From Lysobacter arvi (GTDB lineage: Bacteria > Pseudomonadota > Gammaproteobacteria > Xanthomonadales > Xanthomonadaceae), in the NCBI GenBank assembly GCA_031216755.1, contig JARUHG010000007.1:1-64000 (forward strand): a stretch of 64,000 nucleotides of DNA, given 5' to 3'. Both the position numbers and the translations under genes were made by a program. Of this stretch, positions 31,616 to 41,037 are shown in pieces. Under the pieces are notes generated by a model. It saw only the letters and a list, made by a program, of their open reading frames with translations. It was not told where the DNA came from and ran no database searches. The first letter of the stretch is position 1. Each line of letters begins with the position of its first letter.

Positions 31616-34600
31616 ATGAAACTGACCGAAGCCTCGTTGCGCAATCCCGCCGCGGTCGCGGTCGCCGTCGCGATGGTGTGCGCCTTCGGCGTGCTGAGCC
31701 TTCTGAAACTGCCCTTGCAGCTGTTTCCGGACATCGAGCGGCCGCAGATGTCGATCCAGACCGAGTGGCGCGCCGCATCGCCGCAGGAGATGGAGTCCGA
31801 GATCGTCGAGCCCATCGAAGCGGTCATGCAGGGGCTGCCGGGATTGGAGGAGATCGAATCCAACATCAACGCCGGCAACAGTTTCATCAACCTGACCTTC
31901 GCCGTGGGCAGCGACATGGACGCGACGCTGGTCGAAGTGCTTTCGCGCATGAACCGCTTGCAGCCGTTGCCGCGCGACGCGACGCCGCCGGTGGTGCAGG
32001 CCGGCGCCGACAACGCCAACAACTCGCTCACCTATTTCTTCGTGCAGCAGTTGCCGGACACGCCGGGCGACATCCTCGACCGCCGGCAGACGATCGAGGA
32101 CCGCATCGTGCCGCGCCTGTCGGCGGTGGAAGGCGTGGCCGGCGTGGAGATCAACGGCGGCGCGCCGGAGGAACTCACCATCACCATGAATCTGGAGCGC
32201 GCCGCCGCGCTGGGCATCCAGATTCCGCAGGTCGCCGACCTGGCCGCGCGCGCCACCGACGTCTCCGGCGGCGTGGTCGAGGCCGGGCGTCGCGAATACG
32301 TTCTGAGGTTCGCCGGGCGCTATTCCCCCGAAGCGCTCGGCGACCTCATCCTCGCCTGGCGCGACGGTCGCCCGGTGCGGCTGGGCGATGTCGCCACGGT
32401 CGAAGTGAAACGCCCCGAGCAGCGCTTCTACGCGTACCAGAACGGCAATCCCGCGATCGGCCTGCGCATCCTGCGCGAGAGCGGCGCGAACGTGCTCGAC
32501 ACCCTCGATCGCGTGAAGGCCGTCGTCGAGGACATCCGCGTGAAGGAGCTCGCGCCGCAGGGGCTCGACATCCGGCAGAGCTTCGACGCATCGGTGTTCA
32601 TCAACCGCGCGATCGGGCTGCTGTCGGGCAGCCTGGGCGCCGGCGTGCTGCTCGCGGTCGGCTGCCTGTGGTGGTTCCTGCGCGACGTGCGCGCGACCGC
32701 GCTGATCGCGTGCGCCATTCCGATCTCGCTGCTCGCCACGTTCATCGTGCTCAACCTCACCGGCCGCAGCCTCAACGTGATCTCGCTCGCGGGGCTCGCT
32801 TTCGCGGTCGGCATGGTGATGGACGCCGCTGTCGTCGTCGCGGAGAACATCGTGCGCCTGCGCGAGGAAGGCGTGCCCGCCACGCAGGCCGCGCTGGACG
32901 GCACGCGCCAGGTCGGCGGCGCGCTGGTCGCGTCCACGCTCACCACCATCGCCGTGTTCCTGCCGGTGGTTTTCATGGAGGACGTCGAAGGCCAGCTCTT
33001 CGCCGACCTGGCGCTGACGATCTCCATCGCCGTCGGCATCTCGTTGCTGGTCGCGATGATCGTTCTGCCCGCCGCCGCGAAGAGCTGGCTGCGCGGCCGC
33101 GACGGCGAAGCCGAACAACAGCAGCATCGCTTCTGGAGCGGCGTCAGCGACTGGGCGATGCGCGTGACGAGCGGGCGCAGGAACCAGCTGGCATGGGTCG
33201 GCGCGCTGGTCGTCGCGCCGATCCTGCTGACGCTCGTGCTGATGCCGAAGATCGACTATCTGCCGCCGGTAAAGCGCGCAGCCGTGGATGCCTTCCTCAA
33301 TTTCCCGCCGGGCATGAGCCCGGAGCGCGTGAACGCCGAGATCGCGCCGGCGCTGCTGGCGCGCATGAAGCCGTACATGGACGGCGAGAAGGCACCGCAG
33401 CTGAGCAACTGGTACCTCAACCTCTGGCCCGGCGGCGGCACCATCGGCGCGCGCGTGGTCGATCCGGACGACATCGGCGAGCTCGAACGCATCGTGCGCG
33501 ACGAGGTGGTCGTCGGCTTCCCCGACACGCGTGCGTTCGCCAGCGAAGGCGAGCTGTTCGGCAGCTTCGGCGGCTCGGCGCGGGCCATCGCGATCCACCT
33601 GCAACACGCAGACGGCGACGCGCTCACGCGCGCGGCGGAAGCCGGACGGAAACTGCTGTCGGAGAAGTTCGCCGGCGCGAACGTGCAGGCCTGGCCGAAC
33701 GCCGATGCCGGCACGCCGGAGCTGCGCATCAATCCCGACGATCGCCGGCTGGCCGAAGTCGGCTGGCGCCGGCCGGAGCTCGCCACGGCCGTGCGTGCGC
33801 TCGGCGACGGGCAATGGCTCGGCGAGTATTTCGACGGCGACCGTCGCCTGGCGATCATCCTGCGCAGCGATCGCGAGGACGACGTGGAGCGCCTGGGCGC
33901 CGCGCCGCTGGCAACGCCGAACGGCGGTACGCTCACCCTGGCCGAACTCGCGCAGGTGGACACGGTGCTCGCGCCGAACCAGATGCGCCGCGTCGATCGC
34001 CGCCGGACCGTCACGCTCACCGTCGATCCGCCGCCGGCGATGTCGCTGGAAGAAGCCCTGGGCATCGTCGAAAACGATGTCGTGCCGGTGCTGCGCGATG
34101 CACTGCCGGACGATGCGGCGATCCGCGTGTCCGGCAGCGCCGATCGCCTCGGCGAAGTGGTGCGCAGCATGGGCACCAACTTCGCGATGGCGCTGGTGGT
34201 CCTCTTCCTGCTGATGGCCGCGATGTTCCGTTCGCTGCGCGATTCGGCGTACGTGATGGCGACGCTGCCGATGGCGGTGCTCGGCGGCGTGATCGGCCTG
34301 CGCGTGCTGGACCTGGTCGCCGGGCAGACGCTGGATCTGCTGTCGATGATCGGTTTCATCATGCTGCTGGGCATGGTGATCAACAACGCGATCCTGCTCG
34401 TCGCGCAGGCGCGCGAAGGCCAGGCCGCGGGCGCGACGCTGGAGCACGCACTGAAGCAGGCGCTGGACCAGCGCCTTCGTCCGATCCTGATCGGCGCGCT
34501 GACCGGCGTGCTGGGCGCCCTGCCGATGGCGATCAATCCCGGTCCCGGCGCGGTGATCTATCGCGGGCTCGCGGCCGTGTCGGTCGGCGGCGTCGCGCTG

Positions 34601-34708
34601 AGCCTGGTGTTCATCGTCGTGCTGGTGCCCGCGCTGCTGCGCCTGTTCGAGAACAGGCGTGAGGAAGGCGTCGCGCGAAGCGAGCTTGGCGCACTCCTTC
34701 CCGACTGA
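31616..34708 (+). CDS. RND family efflux transporter permease subunit
   Basis: 1,030 residues with the twelve-helix RND plan and two large periplasmic loops. The N-terminus (MKLTEASLRNPAAVAVAVAM) and LQLFPDIERPQMSI are typical. Transmembrane helix 4 reads GLAFAVGMVMDAAVVVAEN, with one Asp where AcrB has two, as in CusA-type and some other RND pumps. Helix 10 has GMVINNAILLVAQ. Substrates of such mixed members range from drugs to metals or lipids and cannot be named. The adaptor gene follows 77 bp downstream; no outer-membrane channel gene is present. The upstream DNA is non-coding repeats. Confidence 0.93.
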   Translation: MKLTEASLRNPAAVAVAVAMVCAFGVLSLLKLPLQLFPDIERPQMSIQTEWRAASPQEMESEIVEPIEAVMQGLPGLEEIESNINAGNSFINLTFAVGSDMDATLVEVLSRMNRLQPLPRDATPPVVQAGADNANNSLTYFFVQQLPDTPGDILDRRQTIEDRIVPRLSAVEGVAGVEINGGAPEELTITMNLERAAALGIQIPQVADLAARATDVSGGVVEAGRREYVLRFAGRYSPEALGDLILAWRDGRPVRLGDVATVEVKRPEQRFYAYQNGNPAIGLRILRESGANVLDTLDRVKAVVEDIRVKELAPQGLDIRQSFDASVFINRAIGLLSGSLGAGVLLAVGCLWWFLRDVRATALIACAIPISLLATFIVLNLTGRSLNVISLAGLAFAVGMVMDAAVVVAENIVRLREEGVPATQAALDGTRQVGGALVASTLTTIAVFLPVVFMEDVEGQLFADLALTISIAVGISLLVAMIVLPAAAKSWLRGRDGEAEQQQHRFWSGVSDWAMRVTSGRRNQLAWVGALVVAPILLTLVLMPKIDYLPPVKRAAVDAFLNFPPGMSPERVNAEIAPALLARMKPYMDGEKAPQLSNWYLNLWPGGGTIGARVVDPDDIGELERIVRDEVVVGFPDTRAFASEGELFGSFGGSARAIAIHLQHADGDALTRAAEAGRKLLSEKFAGANVQAWPNADAGTPELRINPDDRRLAEVGWRRPELATAVRALGDGQWLGEYFDGDRRLAIILRSDREDDVERLGAAPLATPNGGTLTLAELAQVDTVLAPNQMRRVDRRRTVTLTVDPPPAMSLEEALGIVENDVVPVLRDALPDDAAIRVSGSADRLGEVVRSMGTNFAMALVVLFLLMAAMFRSLRDSAYVMATLPMAVLGGVIGLRVLDLVAGQTLDLLSMIGFIMLLGMVINNAILLVAQAREGQAAGATLEHALKQALDQRLRPILIGALTGVLGALPMAINPGPGAVIYRGLAAVSVGGVALSLVFIVVLVPALLRLFENRREEGVARSELGALLPD

Positions 34709-34785
34709 TCGCCGCGCCGTCCGGCCACTCGCACTCACTCCTTGCTCGTTTCGACTTCCCCTCGCTTCTCCCCCGGAGGCATGCC

Positions 34786-35922
34786 ATGAAGACCCCGTCC
34801 CGTGTGCCCGGCAGGATCATCCTGCTGCTCGCGCTGGTCCCCGTGCTGCTCGTCCCCTTGATTCAATGGGACGTGGCCGCCACGCCGCCCGCCAAACCCG
34901 AGACGCCGCCGGCGGTCGTCGGCGTGGCGCAGGCCGTGACGACGGAACTCGCGCCGACGCACTGGGCGCCGGGCAGCGTGATCAGCCGCCGCGACGCCAA
35001 GGTCGCCAGCGAACAGGAAGGCCGCGTCGTGCGCGTGGCCGAAGTCGGGCAGAAGGTGCGCGCCGGCGAGCCGCTCGCGGTGCTCGACGACAGCACGCTT
35101 GCGCTGCAGCAACAACAGGGCGAGGCGGACCTGGCGCGGATCCAGGCGCAGCTGGACATGGCCGCGCGGCAGGAGCAGCGCTACGCGCAGCTGGCCGCGC
35201 AGCAGAACATCGCGCGCGCGCAGTACGAACAGACGCGCGCCGACCGCGACATGCTCGCGCAGGAGCGCGCGCGGGCGCAGGCACTGCTTGCGCAGACGCG
35301 TTTGCGTCGTACGCAGATGGTGGTGCGCGCGCCGTTCGACGGCGTGGTCGCCGAGCGCTCGGTGCAACTGGGCGAGTACGTCGAGACCGGCGCGCCGGTC
35401 GCGCGGCTGGTCGATACCGGTGCGCAGGAAGTACGCGTGCGCGCGCCGGTCGACCTGGCGCGGCACCTCGCGGTCGGCGTGCCGGTGGAAGTGAGCGTCG
35501 GCAAGCGCGGCGCGGAAGCGGGAGACCGCACCATTCGATCGCATCCGGTGAGCGCGCTCGTGCCGGTCGGCGACGAGGCCTCGCGGCAGTTCGAGCTGCG
35601 CATCGCGATGGACGACGGCGAATTGCCCGTCGGCACCGCAGTCGATGTCGGCATTCCCGACGCGCGCAAGCGCGCGGTGGTGGCCGTGCCGCGCGATGCG
35701 GTGATCCTGCGTCGCGACGGCGACTACGTGCTGCGCGTGGCGGCGAACGACATCGCCGAGCGCCTTCCGGTGAAAACCGGAGCGCAGGTCGGCGGCCTGG
35801 TGGAAGTGCAGGGCGCGGTGAAGCCGGGCGACCGGCTGATCGTGCGCGGCGGTGAGCGGATCGAAGCCGGGCAGGCGGTGACGATCCAGCAGGATCTGTC
35901 GCGGGCGACGGCGGCGAGGTAA
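34786..35922 (+). CDS. RND efflux periplasmic adaptor subunit (MFP)
   Basis: 378 residues. An N-terminal membrane anchor or uncleaved signal (RIILLLALVPVLLVPLIQW) is followed by the lipoyl/hairpin/beta-barrel order of HlyD-type adaptors: EQEGRVVRVAEVGQKVRAGE, a Gln/Ala-rich helical hairpin (LQQQQGEADLARIQAQL, then AARQEQRYAQLAAQ), VRAPFDGVVAERSV, and a C-terminal membrane-proximal domain (VKPGDRLIVRGGERIEAGQ). It comes after the permease, the reverse of the usual adaptor-first order. A strong terminator 30 bp past the stop ends the two-gene unit. Confidence 0.93.
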   Translation: MKTPSRVPGRIILLLALVPVLLVPLIQWDVAATPPAKPETPPAVVGVAQAVTTELAPTHWAPGSVISRRDAKVASEQEGRVVRVAEVGQKVRAGEPLAVLDDSTLALQQQQGEADLARIQAQLDMAARQEQRYAQLAAQQNIARAQYEQTRADRDMLAQERARAQALLAQTRLRRTQMVVRAPFDGVVAERSVQLGEYVETGAPVARLVDTGAQEVRVRAPVDLARHLAVGVPVEVSVGKRGAEAGDRTIRSHPVSALVPVGDEASRQFELRIAMDDGELPVGTAVDVGIPDARKRAVVAVPRDAVILRRDGDYVLRVAANDIAERLPVKTGAQVGGLVEVQGAVKPGDRLIVRGGERIEAGQAVTIQQDLSRATAAR

Positions 35923-35950
35923 TGCCGCGATCCGCGGATGGACTGCACGA

Positions 35951-35979
35951 CCCCTCCGCCGATGGGTGGAGGGGTTTTT
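35951..35979 (+). terminator. Rho-independent terminator of the RND operon
   Basis: CCCCTCCGCC, GATG loop, GGTGGAGGGG and TTTTT: a 10-bp stem with one G-T pair and a five-T tract. Confidence 0.93.
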
Positions 35980-35984
35980 GTCTG

Positions 35985-36216
35985 TTGCCGTCGCTGTTGC
36001 CGTTGCGCCTGCTCGTCATTCCAGCAAAAGCCGGAACCCATCTTGATCCTGCTCTTGCCGTTGCCGTTGCCGTTGCCGCGGCCGTTGCTCTTGCTCGTCA
36101 TTCCAGCGAAAGCTGGAACCCATCTTGATCCTGCTCTTGCTGTTGTTCTTGCTGTTGCTCTTGCTCTTGCTCGTCATCCCGCAAAGGCGACCTCGCGCTT
36201 CACTTCGGCGAAGCCG
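35985..36216 (+). repeat. Type A and F hairpins embedded in TTGCCG/TTGCTC tracts
   Basis: Type A-like units start at 36014 (degenerate) and 36097, each preceded by short TTGCCG or TTGCTC repeats, and a type F module runs from 36172 to about 36216. The last 15 bp of the EAL gene and its stop (36200-36202) lie inside the type F module. Confidence 0.8.
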
Positions 36217-39211
36217 TAGCGAACCCCCGCCACGGGCCGTCCTGCCATTCGCGCATTTCGCGCAGGGTGCCGATCGCCTGCGTCAGCGGGGCAGGGCGAT
36301 GGATGCCGAACCCCTGCACCTGGTTGCAGCCGTGCATGGCGAGCCACTCGTACTGGGCCTGCGTTTCCACGCCTTCGCCGACGACCTTCAGGCCGAGCCC
36401 GTGCCCCAGCGCGAGCAACGCCTGGCAGATCGACGCACTGCGTTCGTCGCGATCCACGTCGCGCACGAAGGACTGGTCGATCTTGATCGCGTCCAGCGGC
36501 AGCTGCTTGAGGTACGACATGCTCGAAAAGCCCGTGCCGAAGTCGTCCAGCGACAGGCACACGCCGAACGATTGCAGCCGCCGCAGGGTTTCCAGCGCCT
36601 GTTCCGGCCGCGTCATCAGCACGCTTTCGGTCAGTTCGATGTGCAGCGCGCCGCGCGGAAGCGCGTACTCGCGCAGCACGCTTTCGATGTCGTGCGCGAT
36701 GTCGCCGTCGAGGAACTGCATCAGCGAGACGTTGACGGCGATCGGCAGGTCGCCGAATCCCGCCCGCTCCAGCAGGCGCTGCGCCGCGGCCGCCTCGCGC
36801 AGTGCCCAGCGGCCGAGCGGCACGATCAGGCCGGTGTCTTCGCACAGGCCGATGAACTGCGACGGCGGCAGGTAATCGCCACCGCGCTGCGGCCAGCGGA
36901 TGAGCGTTTCCAGTCCGGCCGGGCGCGCGTACGCCACGTCCCACAGGATCTGGAAATGCAGTTCGAATTCGCCCGCGTCGATGGCGCGATGGATGCGTCC
37001 GGCCAGTCGCAGGCGGTCGCCCGCATGCCGCGCCATGCTCGGCTCGAAGACGACCAGCGGACGATGTTCCGTGCGCGCGACGTGCGCGGCGAGCCCCGCG
37101 TTGGCGATCGCCTGCGCCGCCTGGCGTTCGCCGGTGCGCAGGTCGGCCACGCCGATCCACGACTCCAGGCGGTGCAGCGTGTCCTCGCCGGGAATCGGCC
37201 GCCCCAGTTCCTGCAGCAGGCATTCGAGCGCTTCGTCCCACGCGTCGACCGGATGCACGGCCAGCACGAATTCGTCGCTGCGCACGTGGCCGGCCACGCC
37301 GAAGCGTTCGCCCAGGCGCGCGATGCGCGTGGCCATGACGCGCAGCGTGTCGTGGCCGGCTTCGCGTCCCAGGCTGTCCTCGATCAGCTCCAGCCCGCGC
37401 AGCTGCACGCAGGCGATGCGGCACGGACCGGCGTCCATCGCATCCACGCGATCGGCCAGCGCATCGGCATTGAGCAGGCCGCTGGTCATGTCGTGCGTCG
37501 CGCGATAGGCCAGTTCGCGCTGCTGTGCCACCCGTTCGGTGACGTCCTCGGCCAGCACCAGGCGCGACGGCCGGCCACGGAAGTCGATGTCGGTCGCGTG
37601 CACGCGCACTTCCAGCAGGCGGCCGTCCTTCCTGCGATGCACCCACAGCCGCACTTCGTCGCGCTCGCCCGGCCGGTGGCGTTCCAGGTCGATGGCGACC
37701 GCGCCGCGGTGTTCCTCGGGACGGATGTCGTAGATGGTCATTGCGAGGAACTCCTCGCGCGTGTAGCCGTACTGCTCGATCGCGGCCTGGTTGACCTCGA
37801 CGAAGCGCAGCGTGCGGATATCGAACACCCAGAACGGCAGCGGGTTGCGTTCGAACAGCATGCGGAACTGGCGCTCGGTTTCCTCCAGCGCCAGCTGCAC
37901 TTCCATGCGGTCGGTGACGTCCACCACGGTGCCGGCCATTTCCAGCGTGCCGTCGGCATCGCGCGTGGCGGCGCCGCGCGCCGATATCCAGCGCACCCGG
38001 CCGTCGTCGCCGCGGACGATGCGGTAGTCCAGCGAATACGGCTCGCCGCTGCGCCAGGCCTCACCGAAATGCGTCGACACGCGTCCGCGATCGTCCGGAT
38101 GCACGAGCGCATAGAACTCGTCGATGGACGCGGCCGATTGCCCTTCCGGCAGCCCGAGCAGCTCGGTCACCGGCTCCGACCAGCACACCGTGCCGTTGCG
38201 GTCGGCGATCCACGTGCCCGTGCGTCCGAGCTGCTGCGCGCGACGGAGGTTGTCGGCCGCCTCGGTCAGCCGTTCGACCAACTGGGCCGTGGCGCGCGCG
38301 TTGCGGCGGACCATGCGCACCAGGTAGACCAGCCCGGCGAGATAGATCAGGTACAGCGCGACGCCCGCCACGACCAGCCGCCACCACGGCGCGAGCACGC
38401 GCTGTCGCGCGATGGCGACGTCGACGTGCAGCGGATAGTCCGGCACGACGCCCCCGACGGTGATGCGCTTGATGCCGTCGCGACGATCGTCGTCGTCCTC
38501 GGGCATCACCTGCGGCTCGACGCTCGTCGGCACGACGGCGTCGTCGGGCTCGCCGATGTGCGCCTCGCCGCGCGTGTCCGCGACGAGCCGTCCATCGTTG
38601 CCGGCGAGCTGGATCAGCCGCGCGCGATCGGCGTCCAGGTGCAGCACGAGCTTCTGCAACTCGCTCGTGCGCAGCCGCGCGACGATCCATCGGCCGTCGT
38701 CCATCGGCAGCGCCAGCGGCAGCAGCCACTCGCCCCGATGCCGCGCGAGCGGGCCGACGAGCATCGATTGCGCATGCGGCTGCGGGGTTCGTCGGTCGGG
38801 CCAGTCGGCCAGCCCCGGTTCGCCGCGACCGCCGCTGAGCGGCATGCCGTTCGCGTCGGTGAGCTCGAGGCTTTCCAGTTCCTGCTGGCGTTGCGCGACG
38901 CCGTTGAAGAATTCGGTGATCAGGTGCGGCAGGTGTTCCGGCGCGGCAACGGCCACGCGCTGCACGTCGCCGGCGATGCCGCGCATCGCGCGTTCGAGGT
39001 TGCGCAACTGCAACCACACGAGGCGTTCGGCGCCGGCGGCGAGGGCGAGGTTCTGCTGCTCGGCCGCGGCCAGGCGGTTGCTGCGATCGGACGCGGCCAC
39101 CGCGAACAGCGTCGCGGCGAGCACCACCGCCAGCGCCAGGCCGAAGCCCAGCACGGCGGCGGCCGATTGCGTGCGACGACGTGCGGGACGGGAGCGTTCG
39201 GCTGGTGGCAT
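36200..39211 (-). CDS. PAS-PAS-degenerate GGDEF-EAL c-di-GMP phosphodiesterase
   Basis: 1,003 residues. Two transmembrane helices (about 18-40 and 287-309) enclose a periplasmic sensor region; two PAS domains (about 335-440 and 450-570) follow. The GGDEF domain (about 575-725) has RSDEF in place of GGDEF and should be inactive. The EAL domain (about 740-990) keeps the catalytic set: Glu in LETLIRW, Asn in AVNVSLMQF, Glu in HIELTES, Asp-Asp in LDDFGTGFSSMSY, Lys in AIKIDQSFV and Glu in VVGEGVET, so c-di-GMP hydrolysis is likely. Upstream (39273-39282) is the palindrome ACAACGTTGT. The C-terminus (SPK) is encoded by a type F repeat. Confidence 0.93.
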   Translation of the reverse strand: MPPAERSRPARRRTQSAAAVLGFGLALAVVLAATLFAVAASDRSNRLAAAEQQNLALAAGAERLVWLQLRNLERAMRGIAGDVQRVAVAAPEHLPHLITEFFNGVAQRQQELESLELTDANGMPLSGGRGEPGLADWPDRRTPQPHAQSMLVGPLARHRGEWLLPLALPMDDGRWIVARLRTSELQKLVLHLDADRARLIQLAGNDGRLVADTRGEAHIGEPDDAVVPTSVEPQVMPEDDDDRRDGIKRITVGGVVPDYPLHVDVAIARQRVLAPWWRLVVAGVALYLIYLAGLVYLVRMVRRNARATAQLVERLTEAADNLRRAQQLGRTGTWIADRNGTVCWSEPVTELLGLPEGQSAASIDEFYALVHPDDRGRVSTHFGEAWRSGEPYSLDYRIVRGDDGRVRWISARGAATRDADGTLEMAGTVVDVTDRMEVQLALEETERQFRMLFERNPLPFWVFDIRTLRFVEVNQAAIEQYGYTREEFLAMTIYDIRPEEHRGAVAIDLERHRPGERDEVRLWVHRRKDGRLLEVRVHATDIDFRGRPSRLVLAEDVTERVAQQRELAYRATHDMTSGLLNADALADRVDAMDAGPCRIACVQLRGLELIEDSLGREAGHDTLRVMATRIARLGERFGVAGHVRSDEFVLAVHPVDAWDEALECLLQELGRPIPGEDTLHRLESWIGVADLRTGERQAAQAIANAGLAAHVARTEHRPLVVFEPSMARHAGDRLRLAGRIHRAIDAGEFELHFQILWDVAYARPAGLETLIRWPQRGGDYLPPSQFIGLCEDTGLIVPLGRWALREAAAAQRLLERAGFGDLPIAVNVSLMQFLDGDIAHDIESVLREYALPRGALHIELTESVLMTRPEQALETLRRLQSFGVCLSLDDFGTGFSSMSYLKQLPLDAIKIDQSFVRDVDRDERSASICQALLALGHGLGLKVVGEGVETQAQYEWLAMHGCNQVQGFGIHRPAPLTQAIGTLREMREWQDGPWRGFATASPK

Positions 39212-39361
39212 CGCGTCGCGTGGCTCTCCGGCGGTGGTCCGGGGTCGGTCCTATTCAGTGCGCGCGGGGGTGACAACGTTGTGAGCGCGTGAGCGCAGCG
39301 ACACCGCCATCATCTGCACCTCTCGTCCGGTATCGGCCCGGCCGCGCTCATCTTCAGTGCG

Positions 39362-39742
39362 TCACGCGGGCAGCGGCGCATCGCCGGGCGCGGCGCGCTG
39401 GGGAAGCAGCGCCAGCAGTTGCGGGATGCGGTACGGCTTGGGCAGGAAGATCACGTTGCCCGGCAGCGCCGGAAGCTGCGCGCGGGCGAAGCCGGACGCC
39501 AGGATCACGCGGGCCTTGGGCTGCAGGCGCACGACGTGGTCCGACAGCTCGATGCCCGACATGCCATTGGGCATGCTCACGTCGCTGACCACGACGTCGA
39601 AGACCTCGCGCTCCATCGCCGCCACGGCCTGCGGGCCGTCCGCGGCGGTGATGACGCGATAACCCGTCATGCGTAGCGCTTCGCCGATCAGCAGCCGCAG
39701 GTCGTCCTCGTCTTCCACCAGTAGCACGCGCACGTCACACAT
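39362..39742 (-). CDS. Single-domain response regulator
   Basis: 126 residues, one receiver domain: acidic pair in VEDEDDL, phosphoacceptor Asp in DVVVSDVSMPNGMSG, and Lys in FLPKPYRIPQL. There is no output domain. The start overlaps the end of the upstream PAS kinase by 8 bp (39735-39742), so the two are a pair. It probably acts as the kinase's phosphate sink or by binding a protein target. The EAL gene lies downstream with a separate upstream palindrome. Confidence 0.92.
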   Translation of the reverse strand: MCDVRVLLVEDEDDLRLLIGEALRMTGYRVITAADGPQAVAAMEREVFDVVVSDVSMPNGMSGIELSDHVVRLQPKARVILASGFARAQLPALPGNVIFLPKPYRIPQLLALLPQRAAPGDAPLPA

Positions 39743-40964
39743 CGCCGCGTTCTCCGTTCGCGGGCGCGTCTTCGCGGGCCGGCTTCGCGGGAAGGTGGAT
39801 GCCCACCCGGGTGCCCTGGCCGGGCTCGCTCTGCAGGATCACGAAACCGCCCGATTGCGCGGCGAAGCCGAACACCTGGCTCAGGCCCAGGCCGCTGCCC
39901 TTGCCGACTTCCTTGGTGGTGAAGAACGGCTCGGCGGCGCGCTCGACGATCTCCGCGCTCATGCCCGATCCGTCGTCGACCACCTCCACCACGGCGTAAT
40001 CGTGGTCGGCCTCGTCCGGCGTTTCCGGCCGCGCGCAGCGGACGCGGCGCGTGCGCACGGTGATCGTCCCGCCCGCGGGCATCATCGAATCGCGGCTGTT
40101 GGCCACCAGGTTGAGCACCGCGGCCTCGAACTGCGCGGCGTCCACCTCGACCGGCGGCGCGTCGTCGCCGAGGTCGAACCGGAACTGGATCGAGGCCCCG
40201 CACGCGCGCCGGTAGAGTTCGGCCGATCGCGCGAGCAGCTCGTTGATGTCGTACGGTTCCGGCGCCAGGTTCTGCCCGCGCGCGAAGGTCAGCAACTGGC
40301 GGGTGAGCAGGGTGCCGCGATCGGCGGCGCGCTGCGCCGCCTCGATCCATTCCAGCGTGCGCGGGTCCTGCGTGTTCTTCAGGCCGATCAGGTCCAGGCT
40401 GTTGACGATCACCGTCAGCAGGTTGTTGAAGTCGTGCGCCAGGCCCAGGGTGAGCTTGCCGATGGCCTCCAGCTTCTGCGACTGCGCCAGCGCCTTCTGC
40501 GCGGCCTGCAGGCGCATCGCCGCCTCGTAGCGCTCGGTCACGTCGCGCGTGACCTTGGCGAAGCCGATCAGCTCGCCGTCCTGCCAGATCGGATCGATCA
40601 CGACGCTGGCGCGGAAGCGGGTGCCGTCCTTGCGCAGGCGCCAGCCCTCGGCCTCGAACTTGCCCAGCGTGCGCGCCGATTCCAGGCCGCGCTGCGGCTC
40701 GCCGCGGACGATGTCCTCCGGCGTGTAGAAGCGCGAGAAGTGCTGTCCGACGATCTCGCGGTCGGTATAGCCCTTGATCCGCTCGCCGCCGGGATTCCAG
40801 CTGCGGATGACGCCGTTCGGATCGAGCATGTAGATGGCGTAGTCCGTCACGCTGCCGATGAGCAGCGCGAACTGGCGGGCCTCGTCGTCGAGACCCCGGC
40901 CGGACGGATCGCCAAGGACCACGCCTGCTTCACCCGGCGTGGGAATTGCGTCAACCAAAGTCAC
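39735..40964 (-). CDS. PAS-domain sensor histidine kinase
   Basis: 409 residues from a GTG at 40964 (AAAGG 5 bp upstream); a TTG at 40958 is an alternative. It is cytosolic: PAS/PAC at about 30-145 (YAIYMLDPNGVIRSWNPGGE, PIWQDGELIGFAKVTRDVTE), HisKA with the phosphoacceptor in GLAHDFNNLLTVIVNS at about 175, and HATPase with N-box LNLVANSRDSM and G-box GKGSGLGLSQVFGFA. The DHp motif HDFNN is of the NtrB/FixL kind. No transmembrane helix is visible, so the PAS domain must sense an internal signal (ligand, redox or light), which cannot be specified. It is coupled to the receiver at 39362. Confidence 0.9.
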   Translation of the reverse strand: MTLVDAIPTPGEAGVVLGDPSGRGLDDEARQFALLIGSVTDYAIYMLDPNGVIRSWNPGGERIKGYTDREIVGQHFSRFYTPEDIVRGEPQRGLESARTLGKFEAEGWRLRKDGTRFRASVVIDPIWQDGELIGFAKVTRDVTERYEAAMRLQAAQKALAQSQKLEAIGKLTLGLAHDFNNLLTVIVNSLDLIGLKNTQDPRTLEWIEAAQRAADRGTLLTRQLLTFARGQNLAPEPYDINELLARSAELYRRACGASIQFRFDLGDDAPPVEVDAAQFEAAVLNLVANSRDSMMPAGGTITVRTRRVRCARPETPDEADHDYAVVEVVDDGSGMSAEIVERAAEPFFTTKEVGKGSGLGLSQVFGFAAQSGGFVILQSEPGQGTRVGIHLPAKPAREDAPANGERGDV

Positions 40965-41037
40965 ATCCCCCTTTCTGGGCACGAGCCTAGTGCGCCCACC
41001 GTTAAATTTCCGTGCAACGCGGCCGTATTTACCGCGC

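Noticed and set aside
31319-34738. A 1,139-codon open frame antisense to the RND permease
   Set aside because: Arg/His/Gln-rich shadow of a strongly coding frame, with no family similarity; an effect of high GC. Long antisense frames over 9412-10893, 14374-16812, 17338-19605, 36125-39292 and 50905-54480 were rejected for the same reason.
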